Of a DNA stretch of 27,596 nt, positions 9,601 through 19,780 are shown piece by piece. This DNA is from Apophysomyces variabilis (Eukaryota; Mucoromycota; Mucoromycetes; Mucorales; Mucoraceae). Each line of letters starts with the position of its first letter. The stretch's first letter is position 1. The notes under the pieces were generated by a model. The model was not told the DNA's origin and ran no database searches. It was given only the letters and a program-made list of their open reading frames with translations. The DNA lies in contig MZZL01000398.1 in assembly GCA_002749535.1 (NCBI GenBank), positions 904,313-931,908 of the forward strand, in the 5' to 3' direction. The position numbers were made by a program, and so were the translations under genes.

Positions 9601-9810
9601 ACAGATCAATACCTCTTCCACAAGAGATTGTGTCAACGATCGTAAGTACTCTTGCATGAACTGATTTCAACCATCCAGTTGTCTCACATTGAATCATAGG
9701 ATCACTTGCAGCACCTTCTTTTGGCCAGCGCTCGTGATAAGGAAAGGTTGGCAAAAGAGAATGAACTGCTCAAAAAAGAAGTGGAGCGCTTGAGAAAAGA
9801 AGGTGGTTGA
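6626..9810 (+). CDS. OSR1/SPAK-like Ste20 (GCK-VI) protein kinase with RFxV-rich tail
   Basis: Ten exons: 6626-7013, 7081-7196, 7272-7380, 7439-7680, 7738-7869, 7922-8043, 8093-8829, 8901-9552, 9605-9641, 9700-9810; 2646 nt, 881 aa, phases consistent. Residues 1-118 are Ser/Asn-rich. The kinase domain is about 119-382: glycine loop GYGSSAVVY (130-138), VAVK with K152, HRDVKAGN with D247, DFG D265, T-loop Thr 281 in [15 protein letters not shown], and [25 protein letters not shown] and YPPMKVLMMTL are hallmarks of OSR1/SPAK/Fray kinases, which in animals act below WNK in ion and volume control. The tail (383-881) is Pro/Ser/Gln-rich with RFVI (498), RFSV (565), RFEV (620), RFSV (673) and RFEL (705), ending in a short coiled coil ([18 protein letters not shown]). 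No CCT/PF2 domain is visible. The 5' start is the first ATG of the exon; the role in fungi is not established. Confidence 0.92.
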
Positions 9811-10006
9811 TATGGAAATAAAGTTAAAGTAAGCTGGTCTTGCTTTGCGAGCAAAGGATCATAGGTGGAAAAGGTTTTGATCCTTTTCTACACTTCGTCA
9901 TGGATGATTGAATAAGTTGTCAGTTTATTCTAAAAGTATCTATTAAGGGCGGGAGTGGAAGAGGAAGGATCGGAAGGTTACGACGTTTATATTGTTTAAA
10001 TTAGTT
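9811..10006. other. Convergent spacer
   Basis: A 196-bp stretch separates the stop of the kinase gene from the stop of the minus-strand HAD gene. It must contain both 3' ends. No gene or repeat is seen. Confidence 0.6.
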
Positions 10007-11402
10007 TCACTTGCTCTTCGGGAGTATAGAGGCTTTTAGCTTGTGCACGCCGGATTCGTTTAAGGTCTCCATTCCAAACTGATAAGCATGTTCGAGCGTT
10101 CCATGCAAGACAACTTGCTTTTCCGTAGATAAATATCGCCAATGGTAAGGCAATGTAGTGATATTTCGATACACAGATGGTCTGTACCATAGTGGTAAAA
10201 TGTATGTTTGCTCTGACCAGGTGTGCTCATTCTTCTCTTTGAGCTGTACTTGAAGGGACAAGCTGTCGCCCGCAGCAGCTTGTGATACCGCCATTGCTCT
10301 GATATCATATCGGTCGCCTATCTTCCCAAAGGCTGATGTGTACTGGTTCAGGCTGGAAGAGACCACCACATGGTCCCCGAAAAACTCAGGTTGTTCGGCT
10401 CCTTCCCCAGCCCATATACCAGGTTTGGTTTTCTTGCATTGTTCTTTGTAATAGGTAGTAAATGCTTTCTTGAGATGCGAAATCTGCTTTTTGTCGAGCA
10501 AGATGACAAGGGAAGTGGGTATTGGTACGATGATGTACCGTGGTAGTTGACGTTCCTCCAAGATCTTGTTGTGTGATGACAAAATCTGCTCGACTACGTT
10601 CCGCTCCCAAGTCGGATTATACTTTGGTAATACGGCATGGACATGCTTCACATGGCCTCTGTCTAGTACACCTTTCTCCTGAAGGGCTTCGAGAAAAGCC
10701 GAGAAGACGTGGACATGTCTTTTGCGATCATCCCACATGACGATCTCTCGTATAGAAGGAATTTGCTGAAGTAGATGGTTGATAAACCGTTGTTTGAACT
10801 GCATCGTGGAAGAAAATACCGATGGTGGATTATACACCAATACATCACGATCTGTCCATTTCCACGAATGCTCTTGTTCCGGGTCTGGCCGCAATCCGAT
10901 CAGATCAAAGTGGAGTGATTTTGCTTCGAGCATCAAAGGGATCACCTGATGAAATGGATGATATCGCCGACCTGTAAGGACAATGGCCATCGTATTAGGA
11001 TCTTTGATAGCTTCACGGGCTTCTTTGACAACATTTTCGTTCCAATAACCCTTCCAGGCCGTCTCCTGCAGTTCCTTGCCGAATTGCAGACTCCGAATGT
11101 CCCTCCACCAGCCAGGACCTAACTCGTCTTCATTGATGATGGCATTGACCAACAGGTGATGCCAGATGGTAGGGCTTAACTGAGGACTGAGAAATAAGGT
11201 TGAGTCGAAGTCGAAGATCGCCAGCTTCAGCGGTTTACGGTTATCTTTATTCTGTACGAATGGCGATGCGTTGAATTGACGCCTTAAGACAGCCTATATT
11301 TCACATTGGATGAAACGACCATTAGTAATACAATAGTATTCTATTCTCCTTCATTGCAATTACCTTTTCTATTTCAGTAAAAGGGCTGAAGAATTGATGC
11401 AT
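10007..11402 (-). CDS. HAD-type 'Swiss Army Knife RNA repair-like' protein
   Basis: Two exons on the minus strand: 11364-11402 and 10007-11293, intron 11294-11363; 1326 nt, 441 aa. The N-terminus carries LAIFDFDSTLFLSP, a HAD phosphatase motif I (D41xD43xT), followed by WWRD and then AIVLTGRRYHPF, the motif II region with T/S and the substrate-binding loop, and later IVMWDDRKRHVHVF, a motif IV-like acidic pair. This layout fits the fungal HAD family annotated as Swiss Army Knife RNA repair-like, thought to act in nucleic-acid end processing; activity is inferred from the fold only. The chosen ATG gives MHQFFSPFTEIEK, but the frame stays open for about 12 codons upstream (to a TGA at about 11439), so an additional 5' exon is possible. 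Confidence 0.8.
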
Positions 11403-11734
11403 ATGAGGATCGAGAAAAGAATTGCGGAATGGTCCTCAGGTCTCACCACATTTGATCCGTTTCAAATGATCGATTCAACAGTCCCAATTGCTCTCCGATT
11501 CAATTGGCACACCAAACCGGGCAGTTGAAAAATACCCCTTGAGTGGCTACTGTTCTAATTGTGGGCACCGTCTCTTTCTTATATAGAGTGCACTATTTTT
11601 TATCCCATTCCTGTTATATACTCAATTCTACTATAAATAACGTTTTATTGCTGTAAGCAATTAACGTATGTTAACAAGCGGTCGATCTATAATGGTTTCG
11701 GTTTCTTTCTCTTTTGCATTTTTGTTTCTTGCCT
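11403..11734. other. Intergenic region upstream of HAD gene
   Basis: 332 bp, AT-rich, likely 5' flank of the HAD gene and 3' flank of the next gene. The frame GPFRNSFLDPH just upstream of the HAD start (11403-11438) may be part of an unmodelled exon. Nothing else is supported. Confidence 0.4.
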
Positions 11735-12423
11735 TCAAACGTCATGATATTCGTGAATGCTTAGTCTTGCGCGTACACCTTTTTTGTTAATAAACAAAAA
11801 TTCGCGCAAATCATTTTTCAAGACAACTTCTTTGCTGGGAAATTTACGGCCGTCTTCCTCCTTCTCCGGTTGGATAGTCTTAAAGTTGGTCTGATACAGG
11901 TAGGGCGCAATGAAAGGGATTGGTTGGTTGGTAACCAAAATTAACTAAGAAATTTGCGTCAATAACCATGTCTTATACAGATGGCTGCAAAGTTTACATT
12001 CACGTAAGAGAAGTGAGGCTTGTGTGGATAATTCGTTGCAGGCGAGACCATCACTTGCTGGATTTTTGAAATATCAAACGTGGTATCAAGCTCCACCCGA
12101 TTAATGCCCCTTGCTTTCTTTTGGTCGAAATTAGGGACAAGGCCACAATTGATAATCTACCAAAAAGCACGAAAATGTTTACTTATTCTGCTTTACTTGT
12201 ATCGCAAATGCTCTAGTTCATACCTTGAGCGGCAACACGCTGGACCCAACGTCTCGGATACGTTTCTAATCATAATCAACCAACATGAGTAATTCAACCT
12301 TCTATATGGCCGCAGACGTACCACTTCCTTGTCAACCTGTTCTTGAATCCATTCTTTTGCCAAGAGGTCAATTTGTGCTTCTGCCTCATTTTCAATAGGA
12401 ATCGATGGCGAATCAGTAGTCAT
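11735..12423 (-). CDS. Unrecognised four-exon protein, 170 aa
   Basis: Minus-strand exons 12322-12423, 12224-12265, 11998-12156, 11735-11944; 513 nt, 170 aa, all phases close. I do not recognise the family. The N-terminal third is acidic and helical (AEAQIDLLAKEWIQEQVDKE). The middle contains VPNFDQKKARGINRVELDTT and then PATNYPHKPHFSYVN. The C-terminus is mixed charge (QPEKEEDGRKFPSKEVVLKN, then EFLFINKKGVRARLSIHEYHDV in two parts). There is no signal peptide, membrane span or obvious catalytic motif. An upstream in-frame ATG at 12477 would add a hydrophobic 18-aa leader (MTIFQPVIFFLVLRPFLS), which could be a targeting or signal sequence if used. The exon 3 donor is the least certain (gtaaac chosen because it keeps phase). 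Confidence 0.55.
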
Positions 12424-13360
12424 GCTTAAAAATGGTCTTAAGACCAAAAAAAAAATGACAGGCTGAAAAATTGTCACAAATGCTTTGTGCGAGTCATTTT
12501 CGGTAAGCAGCCTCCGACAGCCGATCCAAACCTCTTATCGCAAGTCCATATAAGGCGTCACCGCTGCCTGGAAGTATTGGGGTTGAAAGCATTGTACACT
12601 CATTTTCTGACTCTGTCTAACAGACGGCCTTTACCTGATATCAAATTATATGCCAAAGACTAATTTACCAAATAGTTCTACCGTTCCATGCTGATATTCT
12701 CCACAAGCCTAATTTCCTGAAATCTTCAAATTATATTACGCTTTGGTATCACTTTTTTAAAGATTGAAAAAGCTTACCTTTCTTGTATGAGCAAATTTTC
12801 GGCTTAATTAGTTGCTGCGGTTTTTAGATAAGTGGCAGTCAAGGTAGAGAAGGTGTAAATTACCAGTAGCTGCTGTTTGCTTATTTTTTTTTCTTTGTGT
12901 CGGAGAGACAAGACAAGTAGACCATATTCTCCGAAGCATCATGGGAAGCTATATAGATGGATAGATAACGAATTCTAAGGCGTTACTTGATTAATCTCTT
13001 TGTTCTACAATATTTGGAAGCTGGAACTGGCCTACGCTTACAAAAAATAAGCTAATGTGATTTATACAAAAGTATGCAAGGGTAGCCTTGCACGATCAGA
13101 TACCGTTTTTGGAACTGAATTAGTAATATAGTCGATGAATGGCTCCAAATAAAAGGTACATGATACACAACTTTCCCTGTTCAATACACTTGCACTACAT
13201 TCTAATCGAATTAGATTTCAATAGTATGTTCATGGTTTTGGTATGTTATTAGATGTTGCTTGGTCAAACGCTTTGTTGACAAACGAAGGATGGGCAAAAA
13301 AAGCTCTGCCGTCCCTTAGTTACCATAAATGGCAATAAAGAATAAAAATGTGACAGCAAT
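12424..13360. other. Intergenic region before cox17
   Basis: About 0.94 kb, AT-rich, between the divergently oriented 170-aa gene and cox17. Only short unconvincing open frames are present and no repeat or RNA gene was recognised. Confidence 0.5.
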
Positions 13361-13407
13361 TCTCTCCCCCTTGCCACTCTTTTTCCCTTCATTTCTCATT
13401 CTTCTTC
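13361..13407 (+). promoter_or_regulatory. Pyrimidine-rich leader of cox17
   Basis: The 47 bases directly before the ATG are almost entirely C and T on the plus strand (ctctcccccttgcc and on). CT-rich stretches just upstream of start codons are common in well expressed fungal genes near transcription start sites. No TATA box is certain. Confidence 0.4.
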
Positions 13408-13611
13408 ATGGCTGAACCTGTTAAAACCACATCAACTCATTCCGGTGAACTGCCCATTGGTGCCGACGGAAAACCTCTCAAGCCATGCTGTGCGTGTCCT
13501 GAGACCAAGAAAGTCCGTGACCGTTGTATCTTCGAGAAAGGCGAGGAGAATTGCCAGGACTTAATCGATGCTCATTTGGCCTGCATGCGAAAGTTGGGCT
13601 TCAAGATCTGA
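13408..13611 (+). CDS. cox17: Cytochrome c oxidase copper chaperone Cox17
   Basis: A single exon encodes 67 aa, the normal Cox17 size. The sequence [16 protein letters not shown] carries the Cu(I)-binding CC pair (C27, C28) and the twin CX9C motif (C30-C40 and C49-C59) that is oxidised by Mia40 on import into the mitochondrial intermembrane space. Cox17 hands copper to Sco1 and Cox11 for building the CuA and CuB centres of complex IV. The C-terminal CMRKLGFKI matches the family end. Start choice is unambiguous because upstream DNA is a non-coding pyrimidine tract. The neighbours are unrelated; the permease gene downstream is convergent. Confidence 0.97.
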   Translation: MAEPVKTTSTHSGELPIGADGKPLKPCCACPETKKVRDRCIFEKGEENCQDLIDAHLACMRKLGFKI

Positions 13612-13816
13612 ACCTTCCATTGTAAACATGTTAACCACTTATACCGGCTACAAGGACTATTTCTTTTTTTCTTTGTAACTGTCGTTGTAGAAAAACTTTA
13701 CTAATAGACTATCTCATATGAAGAGAGTAAATCTTTTGCAAACTATAACTGAATATATGGCGTCAAACACAATATCATCGAAAGCAAATTATGGTGTACG
13801 TAAACTTCTGAACAGC

Positions 13817-15896
13817 TTAAGGCATGCTTTGGGATTCACCATCTCGAACTGATTTACGCTCTTCGTCTGGTTCCTGTTCCTCTTTTGGTTTGCAAGTTTC
13901 TCCATTACGAGATACTCTGTTTTCGTTTGTACAAGCATTTTGATGACTGATCCTATCGCGAGCCATTTTGGAATGTCGCAAGCCGTAGAGAAAATAGAAT
14001 ATCCAGCCTATTGCCATCCATACAAATAAACGCTAGATTTTGTCTTAGAAAAAAGTAGAAAGAAAGAATATATCTTTGTTCGTTTCGCATTCTTACCCAG
14101 ATAGTGGTCACTTCAGCTACGGCGATTAGCGTGATAGAGATGATCATTCCCAATGCAGGAAAAATTAATGATAGATATTTTCCACCAGGGATTTTAAATC
14201 GTCTTTCGGCATGTGGTCTCTTAATCCGCATGATGATCACAGCGCCATGAACAACAAAGAACGCCAGCAACGTACCAATGGATGTCATATTACCAAGAAG
14301 ATCGACAGGAAGCACTGCTGCTAAGACGGCAGTAATAATGCCCACGGTTAATGTAGAGACATAAGGTGTCTTTAGCCGTGGGTGAACCATAGCAAAGCCG
14401 GAAGGCAAAAGTCCATCTTGCGCCATTGAATATAGTACGCGCGACATGGCCAAAATACCGACTAATAACACAGAGGTCAGTCCACAAAGAGCGCCAATAG
14501 CAACGAGGACATTGAGCCATCGAAAATCCTTCCCGGTTCTTTGCTGAACCGCGTCTACGGCTACCGTAACAGGAGTAGATACCATCAGCTCCGTATATTT
14601 CACAGCTCCTGTCATGATTGTGCAAGTCGCTATGTAAAGAGCCGTACTAATCAGCAGACTACCCAAAATGCCAATAGGAAGGTCTCGTTTTGGATTCCTT
14701 GCTTCCAACGCAACAGTAGTCACGGCATCAAAACCAATGTAGCTTGATACTGCACGTTCATAATTCCGTCTACAATATAGATAAGAGCTTTTACCTAAAA
14801 AACACCGTACTTGCGGCTGCAAAGATGCCTGGTGTGCCAAAGTAATGCCAGTTGCCTGAAGTATTTGGAGGGACATATGGATGGTAGTTCTCAGTATCTG
14901 TATACCCACATAGAGCAAAAATAAATAAGAGAATGACCAGTAATTTTATGGTGACAATGGTCGTATTCACCCAGGACGATTGTCGTATACTTTCGGTTGC
15001 AATAATTGACAGGGCGAGAACAAACAATTAAAAAACAATACGCCAAAGAATATATGCACTTTTACCCCATCGTAAGAATAAAGGTCACGATCATGACGAC
15101 TATAAAACCTGGGACATTGAAATAACGGCCTTGCACATAAGTTAGAGTGGCAGGAGGGCCTTCTTCCCATACAAGCGGAGGTGTTGTCCAGGATTCACCA
15201 AAATGGGCATTGGCAACTAGGGCAAAAAACTTCGAAAAATAACCAGACCAACCGACAGCCACTATTAAAAATAAGTAACATTTTGTCTCTTTTCCTTTAG
15301 TCCTTGCTAGTTACCAGTAGCTGACCCCACCATATATTCCAGGATCAGATCCCATCCAATAATCCACGCCATAAACTGTCCATAAAGGGAAAGACTTAAT
15401 GCATGCGATGTAAGACCTAGCAAAGAGACCCAACTTCACCCATGGTTGCATAAGCATATGTATAAGCGGACCCTGATACTGGAATCATGGAGGCCATCTC
15501 CGAGTAACTCAGCGCTGCGAGAGCTAGAACAGAAACGAAGACATCATAAGTTGATTAATTCCAGGAGCATCCGCTAAAGCTATTTCCACCTGCTGCAAGA
15601 GCTGCTATGATAAAGGATATTGTGACAGCTGGGCCAGCGTTTCGAGCGGCTGCCTGACCGGATAGAACAAAGATGCCGGTACCAATGATTGCACCGATTC
15701 CTACGAAGATTAATTGGAAGGTACTAAGGGCTCGATGAAGTGGTGCCTCGTTTGCGTCCCTCTCGATGGACTCCATTGTTTTCCTATTGCCGAGCTGACG
15801 AAACCAAGAATGATGCCTCTGCGGTTCATATTGAACAGAGTTGTTTTCAGCCGAGGGATATTGTCTGTGGAGGTTACTCTGATCTTCGGTTACCAT
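13817..15896 (-). CDS. Cationic amino-acid transporter-like permease (APC superfamily, CAT/SLC7 type)
   Basis: Seven minus-strand exons: 15590-15896, 15435-15523, 15315-15375, 15066-15261, 14795-14989, 14097-14742, 13817-14032; 1710 nt, 569 aa. The first exon carries the family opening VGIGAIIGTGIFVLSGQAA (transmembrane helix 1 with the unwound GIGTGIF-type substrate site). Later landmarks are MAWIIGWDLILEYMVGSA, GIRQSSWVN, FFSYIGFDAVTTVALEARNP and RDLPIGILGSLLISTALYI, all typical of SLC7A1-like CAT proteins. Around 12-14 hydrophobic helices are expected; the hydrophilic tail (about the last 50 aa) is charged and cytosolic. It should import basic or other amino acids at the plasma or vacuolar membrane; substrate cannot be read from sequence. 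The exon 1 donor (gtggaa) and exon 2 donor (gttggg) are non-ideal but keep phase and family alignment. Confidence 0.9.
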
Positions 15897-16194
15897 TAGA
15901 TGAAGTAAAGGTGAAACTCAAGAAAAGGTGTATTACAGAAGAGACTTTATTATGCAGTGGCATATATCCAGGGAAAACAGTATCAGCTTCTAATTGCGTC
16001 AGAAGACGGGGGATACAGTATGATCGTCCAGTTTGCATAGAAGCAATGTGTTACACACTTGATGAAACAAGGATTCAACCTAGATAATAGTCTAACAGTT
16101 TGGGAAATAAGCTCTGTTTAATTTCCATTTACAATATGGGAGCCCAATTCTCACAGGATCACATGAACACTACTGAACAACACCTACAACTGCT
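15897..16194. other. Divergent spacer upstream of permease
   Basis: About 300 bp of 5' flank for the permease. A plus-strand open frame that runs out of permease exon 1 into this region is an antisense shadow. Nothing else is supported. Confidence 0.5.
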
Positions 16195-16892
16195 ATGTTT
16201 ATATTTACCGAGCTTGGGTCTTCTGGTTCGCCAATAAATACTGATGTGGACCTAAGCGCAGGCGGAAAACGGAGCTGTAAGAAACGAAAGGAGAGATATA
16301 TTCATATTCCATGATGTTGTTCTTTTTATGAGTATGAACAATTATCTTTCTTTGTAAAGGCTTTCTTCCTTATGCAAAACAGTTGAATTTGTGCCATATT
16401 TTTGCATGAGAGTAAAAGTTAAAGAAAAATTGATCAAGGCATTTGTAGAAGCAATCTCTAGGATAATTATCGGGGACTGGTTGAAAGGGGATAAGGACAA
16501 AGTTAAACGTTCAACAGTGTCAAGGACCAGAGATCTGGCAAGTAAGTGGGCAAAGTAACGATAGCAAACTATACTACTTTAATGCGCATTGAGTAAGGTT
16601 AACTGTTACACCAAATGCTTAATTAGCTGAGCTGAAGTCAGCACAAGTCCCCGTACTTCTACTGAGAGAAAAGAAAGTAAGCCATGATGAAACGCCACAA
16701 GAAAAGGTAGTAATATTTATATATGCAGAACGTCACTGTAAATACAACTTTAACAAATATACTAAAGTTGTTGTAAAGCCCAAGAATGCCTATTGTGAAG
16801 ATTTTTCGTCACAGAGCATAATCGAAAAGCTTTTGAGCTGTTATAAGCAAGTAAAGGTAGTGATACTTGTCGTCTACGGGCGCCAATGGTAA
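16195..16892 (+). CDS. Candidate three-exon orphan gene, 168 aa
   Basis: Exons 16195-16276, 16383-16541 and 16627-16892 join in phase through good splice sites (donors gtaaga and gtaagt, acceptors aaaacag and taattag) to give 507 nt, 168 aa. None of the exons alone reaches 100 codons. I do not recognise the protein. It begins MFIFTELGSSGSPINTDVDL and has a Lys-rich middle (GDWLKGDKDKVKRSTVSRT), then VVIFIYAERHCKYNFNKYT and IIEKLLSCYKQVKVVILVVY. The last exon could instead be spliced on at CAAGTAAAGG to a further exon near 16950, where another open stretch with one stop is seen. It could be a fast-evolving lineage-specific gene or a relic of a larger one. Expression evidence would settle it. 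Confidence 0.35.
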
Positions 16893-17489
16893 CTGCGGTA
16901 AGAAGTAACTCTTTAAGAAAAGAGCAAAATTATAACTCCACTGCAAAAGCAAATATCATCCTGATATGGACTGTGGATTTGCTCATGCCAAAAACTTCAT
17001 GTTTGTTGCTGCACAAATAAACCAAAAGTTATAGAATAAGATACATTTGCGCACTGACGTCTTAATGGATGGTCTAATGAGGTATTTCTCATATGCGACC
17101 AACTGCGCTTCTGCATTTAGAGATAGCATATATAGGATGACGGGTGGCAAAATATCGGAAAAAAACTCATGTTGCAGGACGATGAACATGGTGTAATAGA
17201 GAAATCAAAAAGAATATCTTTAGCACTTCATCTTCCAATTTTTCATAACGATCTTTGCGCGCCCTGTCCCGAAATCATCGTGAACTACAGCATCCTGACA
17301 TCGTTTGGTCTCGATCAAAATCCTCTGAACAAGTTATACTTTATCCATTGCACGTCTATCAAAATAGCTTAACTTTGTTATGAGCAGCATTGTGATAAAT
17401 TTGTTATTGAAAACACGATAAAAGGCAGCAACACTCATTTCATGTAAATAAAAGCATTTCCTAAGCTAGACCCTGATTATTGACTTAAC
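16893..17489. other. Intergenic region with one coding-like relic
   Basis: About 600 bp before the F-box gene. On the plus strand 16951-17151 reads KYHPDMDCGFAHAKNFMFVA and on for about 65 codons in one frame with a single TAG at about 17029, which looks more coding than random but matches nothing I know. A minus-strand open frame overlaps it. The remainder is presumably the promoter of the F-box gene. Confidence 0.35.
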
Positions 17490-19523
17490 ATGCGAAACGG
17501 ACTAATCCCTCTACGACGGCATAAATTTATTGTTGATCCGCCTGCGTATAAAATGAGCAGAAATGAAGGGTGCAAGTCAGCTGAGCCTGTATCTATGTCT
17601 ATCTCCCGTACACAGCAGTTGCCACCTGAGATTGTTGAATTAATTGCAAAAAACCTCTCAACTAAAGATCAATACGAATGCCTACGTGTATGCAAAGATT
17701 GGTACAAAGAGTTTCGCCGTGCTCTTTACCGAGCGGTGTACATTCGAACCCGCTGGCAATTCAAAGCATTGTATCGATCATTATTACTCACACAAGAAAG
17801 ACAAGACCCGTTAGGTCATCTCATACGTGAATTCAAGCTTAATCACAAACTAGGAATGTCTGTGAAAGAGATGCATTGTCTACCTGTACTATGCCCTTTC
17901 TTGGTAGCTATCGATTGCAATTGGCGAATGTGGCGGCATCTTCCTGAGCAAAGTCGAGCCTTGAAACTCTTCAAGAACATAAAACGTTTTTCAGCTCTCA
18001 AGTATTGCAACGATGCCCGTGCCATACTAGAAGCTCATGCAGATCGTTTAACCCACCTCCATCTTCGCCACCGTGTCCTTACACGCTGGCAAGGTCTCGA
18101 GTTTCCTGCGATTGCCTTGATTCGAGCAAAGAATCTTACACATTTGGAGCTCAGTGGCATAACAGAAGACTTCTACGATGAGAATCGGCATATCTCCATC
18201 AGTACCAGCGATCTGGAGATCATTAACTTTCTCTGCGAGAATCTGCGACATTTAGCTTTAACCCGTGTTCGTCTTGTGTACAAGGATCATACACTCAGGG
18301 GAACAACAAACAAAGAAAGAGAAAGTCTATATCTGCAATCGCTAAGCTTGGATAATTGTAAGTTGGATTGTGCGGAGTGGATCGTATATCTTGCCAATAA
18401 CTACCGCAAACTTGAATCGCTGTACTGGTCTCTTGATTTCAATAATCCTGCTTTATCTGACGAGCCAGCATTGGCTGAAAAAGGATTGCTTTTATTGGCG
18501 CGAAACGCGACGAAGTTGAGAAAGTTAACGTTCCGTTGCATGTTGGGGCAATGCTGGCCGGGTGCCGCCTTCTTCACGACATTGAAACAGAATGGAGCGC
18601 TTTTGGAGGATATCAGTTTAGATTTCTGGACATATCCAGAACCGACTATAATGGATATGGCAACATTCGACGCTATGATAAGGACATGCTCAAAAAACCT
18701 ACGCGCTCTAAAGATGGATCTATGGTTGGGTCTTGAAAAGGAAATAGAGTTCATTCTGCAGCCCTTAAGTGCTTTTCCAATTCAGAAACTAGATTTGGTA
18801 GGCTCAGGGGACGTAGATAACTATCTTCACACCGATCTCGAAATTGATATCATTCTGGACTGTTTAACCCATCTGAAAGACCTCAAGATTACACGCATCG
18901 CGCTGATATTCAGAAACCGTCATTTCACAGAAAACCATGGCTTGCTATCTCTTGCACTGAACTTAGTTGGAATAAGACCTGAATTGATGGAGTATGTGGC
19001 GCACCGATGCCCTCGCCTGAAGAGCCTAGGGATCCACAATTCCACATGGATACAGCCGTATGGGGACCTGTCCACTCGAATGAAGCTGGATATGCCAAAC
19101 CATATATTTGAGAAGGTGGATATCGCGCGTCTTAACTTGGGATTTCCTATGGATGACGGCAGCCTTCGACGATTCAGCGGTTCAGCTGTTTTGGCGCTCA
19201 CTCAGCTCGAAAAGATAAAGCACATATGCCAACGGCGAAATATACACACAGAAAAATCAAAATTGACTCGATGGTATCATTTGCATAATATGGACGAATT
19301 CAATCCTATATCAAAAGCTCTCCGGCGCTTGGGTGACCGGGAGATTTTTGCGATGACAGGGTATCATCTCTTGCCTGACGACTTGGATGCCTTTGATGAT
19401 AGCTCGATCTCGCTAACGTACAAAAAGTGGGATCAATGGTGGATGGATATCCCGTTTGGATACATCGATCTTAGCTGTCGTTCTATAGAAGAAGTCCGTT
19501 TCGATACCTGCATAATTAAATGA
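17490..19523 (+). CDS. F-box protein with leucine-rich-repeat-like C-terminal region
   Basis: One uninterrupted exon encodes up to 677 aa. Residues about 44-85 are an F-box: LPPEIVELIAKNLSTKDQYE followed by CLRVCKDWYKEFRRALYRAV. F-box proteins dock substrates to Skp1-Cullin1 ubiquitin ligases. The rest is long and leucine-rich with irregular repeats such as LTHLHLRHRVL, LTHLELSGI, LRHLALTRVRLV and LKDLKITRIALI, consistent with a degenerate LRR array for substrate binding. Large intronless F-box/LRR proteins form expanded families in Mucorales. The start could be M1 or M22 (MSRNEG), which precedes the F-box closely; M1 is taken as the longest. The substrate is unknown. Confidence 0.88.
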   Translation: MRNGLIPLRRHKFIVDPPAYKMSRNEGCKSAEPVSMSISRTQQLPPEIVELIAKNLSTKDQYECLRVCKDWYKEFRRALYRAVYIRTRWQFKALYRSLLLTQERQDPLGHLIREFKLNHKLGMSVKEMHCLPVLCPFLVAIDCNWRMWRHLPEQSRALKLFKNIKRFSALKYCNDARAILEAHADRLTHLHLRHRVLTRWQGLEFPAIALIRAKNLTHLELSGITEDFYDENRHISISTSDLEIINFLCENLRHLALTRVRLVYKDHTLRGTTNKERESLYLQSLSLDNCKLDCAEWIVYLANNYRKLESLYWSLDFNNPALSDEPALAEKGLLLLARNATKLRKLTFRCMLGQCWPGAAFFTTLKQNGALLEDISLDFWTYPEPTIMDMATFDAMIRTCSKNLRALKMDLWLGLEKEIEFILQPLSAFPIQKLDLVGSGDVDNYLHTDLEIDIILDCLTHLKDLKITRIALIFRNRHFTENHGLLSLALNLVGIRPELMEYVAHRCPRLKSLGIHNSTWIQPYGDLSTRMKLDMPNHIFEKVDIARLNLGFPMDDGSLRRFSGSAVLALTQLEKIKHICQRRNIHTEKSKLTRWYHLHNMDEFNPISKALRRLGDREIFAMTGYHLLPDDLDAFDDSSISLTYKKWDQWWMDIPFGYIDLSCRSIEEVRFDTCIIK

Positions 19524-19780
19524 AAGATTTCAAACAAAGATTGCTCATCCACCACACATAACGATCATACGGAAAATGTGTCTTTTTTGGCTGTATAAGC
19601 TATTCATATCGTGTTTATACTTGTATGTATAAAGAAATTACTCTAGGCTGCCTATTGCCGGTAGTAAAAACTGTATTAATCTTTATGTCGAACTCTGAAA
19701 TTCTGCTGTAAAATGTTTCTATATGCAACTTGCGCAACAGCGCTGTCCAGAAACGGAGAAGTAATTTATACAATTGAATT
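19524..19780. other. Convergent spacer
   Basis: 257 bp between the stop of the F-box gene and the stop of the minus-strand BIM1-like gene; no feature seen beyond AT-rich 3' flanks. Confidence 0.5.

Noticed and set aside
15740..16087. 115-codon plus-strand open frame
   Set aside because: Its first half is antisense to exon 1 of the permease and it has no recognisable domain or intron support.
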